In this document: piece after piece, positions 24,367-33,481 of the stretch | Numbering within the stretch: the first letter of the stretch is position 1 | Layout of the letters: every line of letters begins with the position of its first letter | From: Halothiobacillus sp. 15-55-196 | GTDB taxonomy: Bacteria > Pseudomonadota > Gammaproteobacteria > Halothiobacillales > Halothiobacillaceae | Length of the DNA stretch: 64,000 bases | Reading direction: 5' to 3' | NCBI GenBank assembly: GCA_002282715.1 | Contig: NCKC01000013.1 | Span: forward strand, 1 to 64,000 | Translations under genes and position numbers: made by a program | The notes under the pieces: model-generated | Databases searched by the model: none | The model's input: the letters and a program-made list of their open reading frames with translations, nothing else | What the model was told of the DNA's origin: nothing

Positions 24367-25248
24367 TTAATGAGCCGGATTCAGCCAGCGAATCGCACAG
24401 GGCGCGGCCGTATCCTGCTTGAGCGCGTCGTTGATGAACTCGAGCACGGGCTGTATCAGCGTATCGAACTGCCAGGGCGGATTAATGATCAGCAGGCCGG
24501 AGCCGGTGAGCCGGTTGCCCGATTCATCGGGGAAAATACTGTTTTCGATGATCAGTACCGGACGTGGCGTGCTCTTGGCGATCCGGTTGAGCCACCGATC
24601 GAGATAGGGGCGTTGCTTGATCGGGTACCACAGGGCATAGACGCCGGTTTCAAAACGCCGCAGCCCTTCCTGCAGGGCGGTGACAATGTCGTCGCGTTCC
24701 TGGACTTGTTCATAGGGCGGATCAATCAGAATCAGACCGCGCCGTTCCAGTGGCGGTAAATCGGCTTTAAGCGCGGCCAGGCCCTCGCCATCCCGCGCGA
24801 TGACCCTGCGGTCCGGAATGCAAGGCGCCTGAATGGGGCGTTCGGCGAGATGGCGACTCAATTCTCGTGCCACCTTGGGCACCAGCTCAATGCCGATATA
24901 ACGATCCTGCGGGCGCAGAACACAGGCAGCCAGCAGCGGGGAGCCGGGGTAATGGCTCAAATGAAGGATGGACCCGAACCGTTCGAGCTGTTCGAGGTAA
25001 AACCGAATCAGATCCGGCACCGTGTTGGTGGCTTGCGTTGCCTGCACGAGTCGCCCGATACCGCCTGTTGCTTCATCACTGCGACGGGCTTCGGGCGCTT
25101 GCAGGTCGTACAGACCCGCACCGGCATGGGTTTCGAGCAACAGGAAACCGGTCGGCTTTTGCTGCATCAGCTCGATGAGCTGTAAAAGTACGAGGTGCTT
25201 TAGGACATCGGCATGATTACCGGCGTGGAAGTGATGTTGGTAATTCAT
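24367..25248 (-). CDS. rlmJ: 23S rRNA (adenine2030-N6)-methyltransferase RlmJ
   Basis: AdoMet-dependent methyltransferase of A2030 in 23S rRNA. MNYQHHFHAGNHADVLKHL is the family start, so ATG 25248 is used instead of 25314. AdoMet site LETHAGAGLYDL and catalytic motif LIDPPYEQ are present. 293 aa, close to the usual 280. Sixteen bases separate it from the downstream ggt start, so the two are probably co-transcribed. Confidence 0.96.
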   Translation of the reverse strand: MNYQHHFHAGNHADVLKHLVLLQLIELMQQKPTGFLLLETHAGAGLYDLQAPEARRSDEATGGIGRLVQATQATNTVPDLIRFYLEQLERFGSILHLSHYPGSPLLAACVLRPQDRYIGIELVPKVARELSRHLAERPIQAPCIPDRRVIARDGEGLAALKADLPPLERRGLILIDPPYEQVQERDDIVTALQEGLRRFETGVYALWYPIKQRPYLDRWLNRIAKSTPRPVLIIENSIFPDESGNRLTGSGLLIINPPWQFDTLIQPVLEFINDALKQDTAAPCAIRWLNPAH

Positions 25249-25429
25249 GGTCTCTACCGGGCAGGGGTTCAAATGGTCAACGATACGCATCATACGTGTT
25301 GTGCGTGATTTCACGATGTGGCGCCATTTTGTTCCATTTTTTTGAAAAAAGGTGGCAGCACTTTTTTGAACAAATGTGCATCCCTCTCTGAAAAAAGAGG
25401 GTGAATCAGTCTTTTGGTTGAATCAATGC

Positions 25430-25468
25430 GTCTCCCCCTTTGTAAAAGGGGGAATGAGGGGGATTTAA
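25430..25468. repeat. C/G-run palindromic repeat
   Basis: TCTCCCCCTTTGTAAAAGGG with a GGAATGAGGGGGATTTAAGG tail, upstream of the small frame at 25494. A degenerate hairpin at 25381-25405 (TCTCTGAAAAAAGAGGG) precedes it. Confidence 0.7.
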
Positions 25469-25493
25469 GGAGTCGATAAAAGGAGCAAGATAG

Positions 25494-25580
25494 ATGACAG
25501 ATTTAACCGATCACACCATACTGTGTGTGATCACGAGTAAAACGCTCAGGATGTCACTGGATGTCTGTCACCCGGGATGA
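25494..25580 (+). CDS. Possible 28-residue leader peptide upstream of phosphodiesterase
   Basis: ATG 25494 has AAGGAG eight bases upstream, better than most genes here, and opens a 28-codon frame beginning MTDLTDHTILCVITSK. Its codons 6-13 include a perfect palindrome GATCACAC-N6-GTGTGATC type (25509-25535). The product resembles nothing I know. It could be a leader peptide, or the palindrome could be an operator with the frame a coincidence. Confidence 0.3.
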   Translation: MTDLTDHTILCVITSKTLRMSLDVCHPG

Positions 25581-25676
25581 AGTGACATGCTTGCCGGAGC
25601 ACTTGATGGAACGCGCGCTGCCGTGCAGGGTCATAAAATCTGTTCGGGCAAAGCAAATCAACACCAGGGAGTCTTT

Positions 25677-26225
25677 GTGGACCTTGAATCACACGCATCG
25701 GTTTGTGTCGGAATTATTTCCGATACGCATGGTGCCATCGAAAATTCGATCCTCGCACTCATGCAGCAGTGCGATGTCATCGTGCATGCCGGTGATATCT
25801 TGAATCCCGATATTTTGCGCCGTGTGACGCCGAAAACAGGCCATGTGATCGCCGTTCGCGGCAACAACGATACGGTCGAACAATGGCCGATCGGCACGGC
25901 TGATCTGCTCGAATCCCTGCCGGAAGTAGCCACCCTGCGATTGCCCGGAGGCGTACTGGCTGTCGAGCATGGCCATCGGGTCAATCCGGCCCATCAACGG
26001 CATCATAAGCTGCGAATGCGCCATCCCGAAGCCCGGGCCGTGATCTACGGCCATACACATCATCGCATCATCGATACCAGCGAGCCGATCTGGGTGCTCA
26101 ATCCGGGCGCGGCCGGCAAGGTGCGCGCCTATGGTGGCTCCGGTTGTCTGCTGCTGCATGCCACGGCCGAGCGCTGGTGGGTCGAAGAAAAAACACTGCC
26201 CAATCTGCGCGCCGGTTCGGCATAA
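25677..26225 (+). CDS. YfcE/MJ0936-type metallophosphoesterase
   Basis: 182-aa calcineurin-like phosphodiesterase with the family metal ligands in order: GIISDTHG, HAGDI, VRGNNDT, EHGHR and YGHTHH. Related enzymes hydrolyse phosphodiesters; the true substrate is unknown. GTG 25677 has GGGAG five bases upstream and starts eight codons before the first beta strand; the longer frame from 25587 adds a segment without family resemblance. Confidence 0.85.
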   Translation: MDLESHASVCVGIISDTHGAIENSILALMQQCDVIVHAGDILNPDILRRVTPKTGHVIAVRGNNDTVEQWPIGTADLLESLPEVATLRLPGGVLAVEHGHRVNPAHQRHHKLRMRHPEARAVIYGHTHHRIIDTSEPIWVLNPGAAGKVRAYGGSGCLLLHATAERWWVEEKTLPNLRAGSA

Positions 26226-26296
26226 TCTCCAACCCCTGAACCACAGTGCGGCGTCCGCCTCGTCATGATCGCGCCGCTTGAGGAGTGATCAACGAA

Positions 26297-27559
26297 ATGG
26301 CGAAGATTCTGGGTATTGGCATTGCGACCCTGGATATCATCAACGAGGTCGCAGGTTATCCTGTTGAGGACAGCGAGCAACGCGCGCTGGCGCAACGGCA
26401 GCGCACCGGCGGCAATGTCACCAACACATTGACGGTACTGCGGCAGTTCGACCATGACTGCGCCCTCGCTGCCGTACTGACCCCGGATGCCGATGGTCGT
26501 CAGATTCAGGAAAAACTGGCCCAACGGGGCATCGACCTGAGTTCCGCTCAAATCCTGGGGTTCGGGCATGCGCCCACCTCATACATTACGCTGAATCGCC
26601 AGAATGGCAGCCGAACCATCGTCCATTACCGCGATTTGCCCGAATTCGATCTCAACGCCTTCCTCAAGATCGACCTTGCGCCGTTCGACTGGCTGCATTT
26701 CGAGGGCCGTCATTGCATGGATACGGCGGCCATGCTGGCGATGGCGCGCAGAGCGGCGGGCACGAAAATACTTTCGCTGGAGGTGGAAAAAGAGCGTCCC
26801 TACCTCGATCAGTTGTTCCCTTTTCCCGATGTGGTCTTCTTTTCACGCGCCTTTGCGGAGCAAAGGGGCTTTGAGGACCCGGAAGCCTTCTTGAATGCGG
26901 CGCATCAATGGGCGCCACAGGCGGTGCTGGTGTTGGGTTGGGGTGCGACCGGCGCCTATCTGAAGGAATCATTGAACGACCCCGTTCAGCTGGTGCCCGC
27001 ACAACCCGTGCCGAGCGTGGTCGACAGCATCGGTGCAGGTGACACGCTGATTGCCGGTGTCATTCATGCCCGGGCGAGCCAGGCGGGCGCCGATTGGCAA
27101 GCGGCCGTTTCGTTCGGCGTACGACTTGCGGAGCGGAAAATCCAGCAATTTGGCTTTGATGGTTTGGCCGTAGATCCAAATGCAAAGAACCAACCACTCT
27201 GCCATCTGGATGATTTGGGCCCGGAAGACGCCATGGGCGTGCAACCGGTCAATGGTGTACCCAGCGTCATCGTGGTTCGAGACCATCGCACGATCCGTGC
27301 GTACCGCAATGTCTGCCCGCACAATGGCTCCGCTTTGTCCAAGGGCGTTCGCGGGTTTCTGGCCGACAAGTCAACTGGGCCATCGGATGGCATGTCCTTA
27401 CGTTGTAGACTCCATAATGCGTATTTCGAGCCACTGACAGGGGCGTGTACGGGCGGCCCTTGTCCCGGAACGCATCTGACCCCGGTGGCCATTCGACAGG
27501 TTGGTGAAATGATTTACCTGGATGATCTGGATGAAAATGCTAACCCGACCGGCAAATGA
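26297..27559 (+). CDS. PfkB-family sugar kinase fused to a Rieske [2Fe-2S] domain
   Basis: N-terminal residues 1-290 are a ribokinase/ketohexokinase-like PfkB kinase: GIGIATLDIINEV, RTGGNVTNTL, a substrate-lid region and the anion-hole/catalytic signature DSIGAGDTLIAG near residue 247. Residues about 305-420 form a Rieske-type domain: VRDHRTIRAYRNVCPHNGS with C340 and H342, then LRCRLHNAYFEP with C370 and H373, and the usual CTGGPCPGTHL tail. The H-to-C spacing of 27 is longer than the common 15-17. A single open frame covers both. ATG 26297 follows GAGGAG by about 11 bases. Such a fusion is unusual; substrate and redox partner are unknown. Confidence 0.85.
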   Translation: MAKILGIGIATLDIINEVAGYPVEDSEQRALAQRQRTGGNVTNTLTVLRQFDHDCALAAVLTPDADGRQIQEKLAQRGIDLSSAQILGFGHAPTSYITLNRQNGSRTIVHYRDLPEFDLNAFLKIDLAPFDWLHFEGRHCMDTAAMLAMARRAAGTKILSLEVEKERPYLDQLFPFPDVVFFSRAFAEQRGFEDPEAFLNAAHQWAPQAVLVLGWGATGAYLKESLNDPVQLVPAQPVPSVVDSIGAGDTLIAGVIHARASQAGADWQAAVSFGVRLAERKIQQFGFDGLAVDPNAKNQPLCHLDDLGPEDAMGVQPVNGVPSVIVVRDHRTIRAYRNVCPHNGSALSKGVRGFLADKSTGPSDGMSLRCRLHNAYFEPLTGACTGGPCPGTHLTPVAIRQVGEMIYLDDLDENANPTGK

Positions 27560-27661
27560 CGCATTGAATCAACGGGAATATCAGTCTGGAATTAGATATG
27601 CTTTAGTACGGATGAAATTTGAGGCCCCGAGTACACGGGATTCGGTAAAAGGATTTTGATC

Positions 27662-27706
27662 ATGGTGTTTCCCTTCCCACTGAACTGTTCTGTCGAGCGG
27701 CCATGA
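27662..27706 (+). CDS. Possible 14-residue leader ORF coupled to the GGDEF-EAL gene
   Basis: ATG 27662 has AAAAGGA eight bases upstream and encodes MVFPFPLNCSVERP. Its TGA overlaps the ATG of the next gene (ATGA). The downstream start itself has only a weak ribosome site, so translational coupling through this mini-ORF is plausible. Short length limits confidence. Confidence 0.35.
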   Translation: MVFPFPLNCSVERP

Positions 27707-29451
27707 GCCTAGATCGAGCTGCGCCAACATCTTTGCCGCGACCCTCATGCGATTATGCCGAGGCATGGTTGTGGGTGGATGTTGACGCGCAGAGCGCGCT
27801 CACGGCGACGCAGGCGATTACGTCGCTGGATGCCATTGCGCCTATCGATCAAATTCTGGAAACCTTGCCGCAGAGCGATGCATGGCGCCACCCCATAGGC
27901 CAAGTCGGCCCCATGGAAAATATCCGTGACTGGATTTGGCAAGCACACTGGTTAAGCGCCGACCGGCTCGATGGTTCCCTCGCAATCCTGGGCGATTGCA
28001 ATCTTCCCAGTGTCGCTAGACGGCGTTTGCTGCACATCTCGATTGACGCGCGCCCATCCGACGATGCCGTCGGTTGGCTCGACAGACTTACGGACCAAGA
28101 GATTGCTCAATGCGTGACGAAGCTGCACAACACGCAGGAGCAGTTTCAGATACTGGCCAGTCAGGATGAGTTGACCGGGCTGCTCAACCGCCGATTCTTT
28201 CAGGTCGAGGCGCAGCGCTGGATCGACATGCTGAGCGACGATGGCGTCAAACATCTGGCCTTGCTGGTGTTCGACTTGGATTACTTCCGCTCGATCAACG
28301 ACAGCTACGGCCATGAGTGTGGTGATCAACTGCTGCAGGAAATGGCGCGCCGTTTGCAGAACGAATGTGTCGCCAGTCCGTTGCTGATTGCCAGAATGGA
28401 TGGCGATGAGTTCGCCATTCTGGTGGAAACGGACAACAAGCCAGAATCACTGAGTGCGCTGGGTGAACAGGTAAAGTCACTGACTGCGCGTCCGTTCCAG
28501 ATCGGGCACCTGACCCTCTTCACCTCGGCGAGCACGGGGATCGTGATCTGGCCGGAACACGGTCGATCCATCGGGGAGTTGCTGCATCAAGCCGATTCGG
28601 CAATGTATGCCGCCAAGGAACAGGGTCGTAATGGTCATGCGGTGTTCTCGCCGGAACTCATGGAACATCAGAATCGGCAATCAGCGCTGCTGACGGCATT
28701 GCGCCAGAGTCAGGGAGATGGGCGCTTCTCCCTCGTCTATCAGGTACAGCAAAATGCAAGCAGCCTCGCCATCACCGGGGTTGAGGCCTTGCTTCGTTGG
28801 CAGGCACCCTCGCCGGAACTGGCTGCCGGCCCGGATCAATTCATCTCTTTGCTTGAAAAATCAGGGTTGATTATCGATGTGGGCGGCTGGGTGCTCGATG
28901 AAGCCTGCCAACAAATCGCCCGCTGGCGTGAATATATTGGCGAACGAATTACCGTGGCGGTGAATGTATCGAGCATCCAGCTGCATTCGCCCTGCTTCAT
29001 CGGGCGGGTTCAGGCGGCGCTGAAAAAATCCGGAATCAATCCATCCCTGCTGGAACTGGAATTGACGGAGACTGCACTCGTCAACGATCCCGCCAAGGCA
29101 GCGAGCACACTCATCGAACTGAAAAAGCTGGGTGTTCAACTGGCTTTGGACGACTTCGGCACAGGCTATTCTTCTCTGAGCTACCTGACGCAGTTCGAAT
29201 TCAATCGGCTCAAGATCGATCAAAGTTTTGTGCGCGATATTCTCGTTGATCCGAAGGATCTGGTGATCGTCAAGGCAATCGTGGCCATGGGCCATGCCTT
29301 GGGGCTCGAAGTGGTTGCAGAAGGCGTGGAAACCGTTGCGGAGCGCGATCTACTCGATTCCCTTGGATGTGACTACTTTCAGGGATATCTTGTCGGTCGG
29401 CCCGGTAAACCCGAAGAAATTTCACCCATGTTGGGTGTCGGATTGTTATGA
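27703..29451 (+). CDS. GGDEF-EAL domain protein, probable c-di-GMP phosphodiesterase
   Basis: 582 aa, cytoplasmic, no membrane segment. The N-terminal ~155 residues are an unrecognised region. The GGDEF domain (DELTGLLNRRFF, FDLDYFRSINDSYGHECGD) has ARMDGDEF in place of GGDEF, so diguanylate cyclase activity is doubtful. The EAL domain looks complete: GVEALLRW, VNVSSIQL, ELTETAL, LALDDFGTGYSSL, LKIDQSFV and EGVE carry the metal- and substrate-binding residues. Likely net activity is c-di-GMP hydrolysis, which could affect type IV pilus behaviour. Start by overlap with a 14-codon leader frame. Confidence 0.93.
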   Translation: MSLDRAAPTSLPRPSCDYAEAWLWVDVDAQSALTATQAITSLDAIAPIDQILETLPQSDAWRHPIGQVGPMENIRDWIWQAHWLSADRLDGSLAILGDCNLPSVARRRLLHISIDARPSDDAVGWLDRLTDQEIAQCVTKLHNTQEQFQILASQDELTGLLNRRFFQVEAQRWIDMLSDDGVKHLALLVFDLDYFRSINDSYGHECGDQLLQEMARRLQNECVASPLLIARMDGDEFAILVETDNKPESLSALGEQVKSLTARPFQIGHLTLFTSASTGIVIWPEHGRSIGELLHQADSAMYAAKEQGRNGHAVFSPELMEHQNRQSALLTALRQSQGDGRFSLVYQVQQNASSLAITGVEALLRWQAPSPELAAGPDQFISLLEKSGLIIDVGGWVLDEACQQIARWREYIGERITVAVNVSSIQLHSPCFIGRVQAALKKSGINPSLLELELTETALVNDPAKAASTLIELKKLGVQLALDDFGTGYSSLSYLTQFEFNRLKIDQSFVRDILVDPKDLVIVKAIVAMGHALGLEVVAEGVETVAERDLLDSLGCDYFQGYLVGRPGKPEEISPMLGVGLL

Positions 29452-29483
29452 TTGATCAACCTGATTAATCAAATGGTTTCATC

Positions 29484-29792
29484 ATGTCTCGCACCGAACG
29501 CATAAAAAAACTGATCGAAGATCAAATCGCCCCCGTCCATCTTGAAATAGAGAACGAGTCGCACCTGCACGCAGGCAATCGGGAAGAAACACATTTCCGT
29601 GTGGTGATCGTCAGTTCCTTGTTCGAGGGGGAAGGCCTTCTGGCCAGGCATCGACGCGTTCAGTCGTTATTGCAAGCCGAGCGCGACGGCGGGATGCACG
29701 CCTTGTCCCTGCATACGTTCACCCCAGCCGAATGGCAGGCCAAAGGCGCGTCCGCGGCACCTTCTCCTGCTTGCGCGGGGCAGAATCACTAG
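29484..29792 (+). CDS. bolA: BolA-family protein
   Basis: 102-aa BolA/IbaG-type protein: ENESHLHAGNREETHFRVVI, then SLFEGEGLLARHRRVQSLL and MHALSLHTFTPAEW, which carries the conserved His that co-binds [2Fe-2S] with monothiol glutaredoxins. Family members act in iron-sulfur trafficking and stress morphology. The C-terminal ~15 residues (Ala/Ser-rich) extend past the domain. Ribosome site weak. Confidence 0.95.
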   Translation: MSRTERIKKLIEDQIAPVHLEIENESHLHAGNREETHFRVVIVSSLFEGEGLLARHRRVQSLLQAERDGGMHALSLHTFTPAEWQAKGASAAPSPACAGQNH

Positions 29793-29820
29793 CCGCTCCG
29801 GTCAATCAAAGGACTTGGCC

Positions 29821-30861
29821 ATGTGGTGGCATTGGATTCGGCAACTCTGGGCAGCCAAACCCACGACAGCGCCCGCCCACATACCGCGTCGGCGCGAGTA
29901 CGGCGTGGCCGCAGGCAAGCCGGAGCCGATTTCGGACATTATCATTCCAGATGCAGAACAGGCCTCGCTGCTTTTTTTCCAGAAACTGTTGAATGCGCCC
30001 GAGCATCCGCCTGGCTTCACAGATTCATTGCGTCCAGATGAAACCGCATGGCTTAATGCCCGAATTGAGGATCTCAAGCGGACACCCACACAACTGACGC
30101 AGCTGGTGCCCCGCCTGCCCAGTGTGTTGCCCAAGCTCATGACGGCGTTGAACAACCCGGATACACCCATCCGCACCCTGACCGGTCTGATCGAATCCGA
30201 TCCCGTGATCTCGTCCATGGTCCTGCGGCTCATCAACAGTCCGGCCATGCGCGTGCGTCGGGAGAATATCGAGTCTCTGGAACAAGCGGTGATGCTGCTT
30301 GGTTTTTCGGGTATGCGCGAAGTCGTCTCAGCGGCCATGTTCAGCCCGATCGGACAACTGGGACGCATCGAGGGCGCCAACCCGTTGCTGGTGCACGATG
30401 TCTGGCCAATCAGCCTGCGTGCGGCCAATGCACTTCGGTTGGGATTGAAAACGAGATCTGATCATCCGGGGTCTTCTTTGTCTTCCGACGAGGCATTCGA
30501 CCTGTATCTGTCGGTCCTGATCGAGCACACGGGACTGATCGCGCTGTTGCGGCAAAAACCATTGACCGGGCCGGATACCAGCGCCGCCTACGTGGCGCGT
30601 TTCCGCGCGTTGGTGCCCGCCTATTCGGCCCGCATCGCCGAGGCGTGGGCGTTATCTGAAAATACGATCCGGCTAATTCGTTCAGCGCCCAGGGAACTCG
30701 AGCATCTTCGTTCGGAGGCGCGTTATTTCTCCGTGGCCTGCGCGCTTAATCGGCGCGGGACGCTGGATCAGGCGCAATTCCTGCATTTGTGCCGGCAATT
30801 GCCGGATTACGCAAGGGGATGGTACGACCTGTGCGTCACGGCTCACGTCAGTGCCGATTAG
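29821..30861 (+). CDS. HDOD-domain protein
   Basis: 346-aa signalling protein with an HDOD domain (degenerate HD hydrolase fold): LPRLPSVLPKLMTALNNPDT, LIESDPVISSMVLRLINSPA, SLEQAVMLLGFSGMREVVSA. HDOD proteins usually scaffold regulatory complexes and lack phosphohydrolase activity. ATG 29821 has AAGGA seven bases upstream. It follows bolA by 28 bases. No fused output domain is visible, so its partner is unknown. Confidence 0.85.
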   Translation: MWWHWIRQLWAAKPTTAPAHIPRRREYGVAAGKPEPISDIIIPDAEQASLLFFQKLLNAPEHPPGFTDSLRPDETAWLNARIEDLKRTPTQLTQLVPRLPSVLPKLMTALNNPDTPIRTLTGLIESDPVISSMVLRLINSPAMRVRRENIESLEQAVMLLGFSGMREVVSAAMFSPIGQLGRIEGANPLLVHDVWPISLRAANALRLGLKTRSDHPGSSLSSDEAFDLYLSVLIEHTGLIALLRQKPLTGPDTSAAYVARFRALVPAYSARIAEAWALSENTIRLIRSAPRELEHLRSEARYFSVACALNRRGTLDQAQFLHLCRQLPDYARGWYDLCVTAHVSAD

Positions 30862-30904
30862 CCAATCGGGCGTAACGCGAATTAGAATCGACCATTCCTG
30901 CCCG

Positions 30905-33106
30905 TCAGGGGCGGAGCACCTTCACTACATCCGGCACCTGTTTGATACGGCGCATCACGCGCGCCAGATGCACCCGATCGCTGACACGAAGGGTTACGGT
31001 GATGATGGTCAGATTGACGTCGCGGTCATCGAATCGAACGTCGTCGATATCAGCGCCGGTTTCGGCTGCGGCGCTGGCGATGCGTGCCAGACCGCCCCGG
31101 ACATTCTTGGCGTGGATGACGATCAGGGCTTGATAATCCCCCAAGGCCGGGTCTGCCCAGTTGACCGCCAACCAACGCTCCGGATGCACCCCGACATCGG
31201 CTGCATTGCTGCAATCATGACGGTGGACGACGATACCGCGTCCCGTGCTCAAAAAGCCAACCACGGCATCGCCGGGAATCGGGTGGCAACACTTGGCAAA
31301 GTCGACCACGAGCCCTTCGGTGCCGCTGATGATGATGGGCGTCTGAGCCGCACTGATACCAGTTGGCGCGCCAAGTGATTGGGCTGCCTCACTTGTGTTT
31401 TCGTCCGCCACGAGCAGGCGCGCGACCAGTGGCGCCATGCGGTTGCCGAGGCCTATTTCACGCAAAAGATCCGACAAGCCATCGTGATGATATTCCGCCA
31501 ATAAACGTTTGAGTCGATCGGTCTTGATGTCATTGAAATCGACTGATTCGGCGTTCAGGGATTTGGCCAGCAAACGGTGCCCCAGTTTGATGGCCTCCGA
31601 ATCCTGCAGATTCTTGAGGTAGTTGCGGATATTGGCGCGAGCCCGGGCCGTGACGACAAAGGACAGCCAGTTCGGATTGGGTTCGGCACCTTCGGCGGTG
31701 ATGATCTCGATGGTCTGGCCGTTCTCCAGTGGCGTTGAGAGCGGGGCGAACCGGCGATCGATCTTGCAGGCGACGCAGTGATTGCCGACATCGGTGTGAA
31801 TGGCATAGGCAAAATCCACGACGGTGGCGCGTCGCGGCAACTCGATGATCTCGCCCATGGGCGTGAAGACATAAACTTCGTCCGGAAACAGATCGACCTT
31901 GACCGATTCCAGAAACTCCTGCGGATTGCCCGCCTTCTGCTGGATTTCCAGCAGATCGCGCAACCATTCGCGTGCGCGCGCCTGCGTAACCGTTCCATGA
32001 TCGTGACTGGATTTGTAGAGCCAGTGCGCGGCGATACCGCTTTCGGCGAACTGGTGCATTTCGTTGGTGCGAATCTGGACTTCCAGCGGGATGCCGTGCG
32101 GGCCGAACAGGATGGTGTGCAGCGACTGGTAGCCATTGGCCTTGGGAATGGCGATGTAGTCCTTGAAGCGGCCCGGCAGAGGCTTGTAGAGGTTGTGGAC
32201 GATGCCGAGTGCGCGGTAGCAATCATCAACCGTTCGCGCAACGATGCGTACCGCGAATACATCGAACACTTCCTTGAAGCTGAGATGCTTTTGCATCATC
32301 TTGCGGTAGATGGAGTACGGGCGCTTTTCACGCGCGTCGATCTGCACCCGCAGGCCTTCTTCGCCGAAGCGGTGGATGAAGCGCTCCTCAATACCCGCAA
32401 CGATTTCCTTGCGGTTGCCACGCGCCTTGCGCACGGCCTCACTGATGACGCGATAGCGGGTGGGGTAGAGGGCGGCAAATCCCATGTCTTCCAGTTCATG
32501 TCGCAGCGAGTTCAGGCCCAGACGGCTGGCGATGGGCGTGTAGATATCCAGCGTTTCCCGGGCGATACGACGGCGCTTGTCCGGGCGCATCACGCCCAGT
32601 GTGCGCATGTTGTGCAGGCGGTCGGCCAGTTTGATGAGAATGACCCGCACATCCTCAACCATCGCCATCATCATCTTGCGGAAGTTGGCGGCCTGGGCTT
32701 CGGCCTTGGACTTGAAGCGGATCTGGGTCAGTTTGGAGACGCCATCCACCAGACGTGCGACTTCCTCGCCAAAGCGGGCGACGATTTCTTCGCGAGCGAC
32801 AGCGGTGTCTTCGATCACGTCGTGAAGGATGGCTGCCGTCAGGGTGGCTTCGTCCATGTGCAGCCCGGCGAGGATCTCTGCAACCGCTACCGGATGACTG
32901 ATGTAGGGTTCCCCGCTTTGGCGGGCTTGTCCGACATGCGAGTTCGCACCAAAAATAAAGGCATCCCGCACATGCGCGATGCCCTCCGGATCGATATACG
33001 TTGCCAAGGTCATAGCCAGCGGCGCGAAATAAATTTCCGCCTCGGCCGCTTCAGCAACCAGAACCAGTTTTTCCGGTTGCGGTTGTGGTACGGAAGCCTC
33101 GGGCAA
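30905..33106 (-). CDS. spoT: Bifunctional (p)ppGpp synthetase/hydrolase SpoT
   Basis: Stringent-response enzyme of 733 aa. Order: HD hydrolase (GEPYISHPVAVAEILAGL, ILHDVIEDT, LADRLHNMRTLG), RelA/SpoT synthetase (REKRPYSIYRKM, YKPLPGRFKDYIAIPKANGY, EVQIRTNEMHQFAE), TGS (VYVFTPMGEIIELPRRATVV) and C-terminal ACT domain. Intact HD residues argue for a true SpoT/Rel with hydrolase. The start is a TTG one base after the rpoZ stop, with GAGG six bases upstream; the longer frame to 33274 runs through rpoZ in another phase. Third gene of gmk-rpoZ-spoT. Confidence 0.95.
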   Translation of the reverse strand: MPEASVPQPQPEKLVLVAEAAEAEIYFAPLAMTLATYIDPEGIAHVRDAFIFGANSHVGQARQSGEPYISHPVAVAEILAGLHMDEATLTAAILHDVIEDTAVAREEIVARFGEEVARLVDGVSKLTQIRFKSKAEAQAANFRKMMMAMVEDVRVILIKLADRLHNMRTLGVMRPDKRRRIARETLDIYTPIASRLGLNSLRHELEDMGFAALYPTRYRVISEAVRKARGNRKEIVAGIEERFIHRFGEEGLRVQIDAREKRPYSIYRKMMQKHLSFKEVFDVFAVRIVARTVDDCYRALGIVHNLYKPLPGRFKDYIAIPKANGYQSLHTILFGPHGIPLEVQIRTNEMHQFAESGIAAHWLYKSSHDHGTVTQARAREWLRDLLEIQQKAGNPQEFLESVKVDLFPDEVYVFTPMGEIIELPRRATVVDFAYAIHTDVGNHCVACKIDRRFAPLSTPLENGQTIEIITAEGAEPNPNWLSFVVTARARANIRNYLKNLQDSEAIKLGHRLLAKSLNAESVDFNDIKTDRLKRLLAEYHHDGLSDLLREIGLGNRMAPLVARLLVADENTSEAAQSLGAPTGISAAQTPIIISGTEGLVVDFAKCCHPIPGDAVVGFLSTGRGIVVHRHDCSNAADVGVHPERWLAVNWADPALGDYQALIVIHAKNVRGGLARIASAAAETGADIDDVRFDDRDVNLTIITVTLRVSDRVHLARVMRRIKQVPDVVKVLRP

Positions 33107-33107
33107 G

Positions 33108-33431
33108 TTAACCCTCGTCGCTGGTGGTGGCCGGGCGCCGGGCGCTTCCTTCGTCTTCGTCGGCAAACTGCGCGAGTTCCGCGCGAATTTCGGCTTCTGA
33201 AATTTGTGAACGCAGCACAACCATGTGCTCCTGGATTTCGTCGATGCGCGCCTGGTCGATCTTGCCTTCGCCAATCTCGCGCAAGGCGATCACGACCGGT
33301 TTTTCTTTACCCATCGGTACCAGTGGCTCGGCACCCTGTTCGATCTGTCGCGCACGGCGGGCGGCCATCAGAACCAGCTCGAAGCGGTTCGGAATCTTTA
33401 CAAGACAATCTTCTACGGTGACACGCGCCAT
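33108..33431 (-). CDS. rpoZ: RNA polymerase omega subunit
   Basis: 107-aa omega subunit: [46 protein letters not shown]. The C-terminal tail (after the conserved ~80 residues) is acidic and slightly longer than in E. coli. Lies between gmk and spoT in the conserved operon. Confidence 0.97.
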   Translation of the reverse strand: MARVTVEDCLVKIPNRFELVLMAARRARQIEQGAEPLVPMGKEKPVVIALREIGEGKIDQARIDEIQEHMVVLRSQISEAEIRAELAQFADEDEGSARRPATTSDEG

Positions 33432-33481
33432 GATGATTTTTCCCAGAAAATAGATCGGTGAATTGAATTGAGCTGGGTAGT

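Noticed and set aside
33107-33274. N-terminal extension of spoT into rpoZ
   Set aside because: This part is rpoZ read in another frame; the TTG at 33106 with GAGG gives a proper start.
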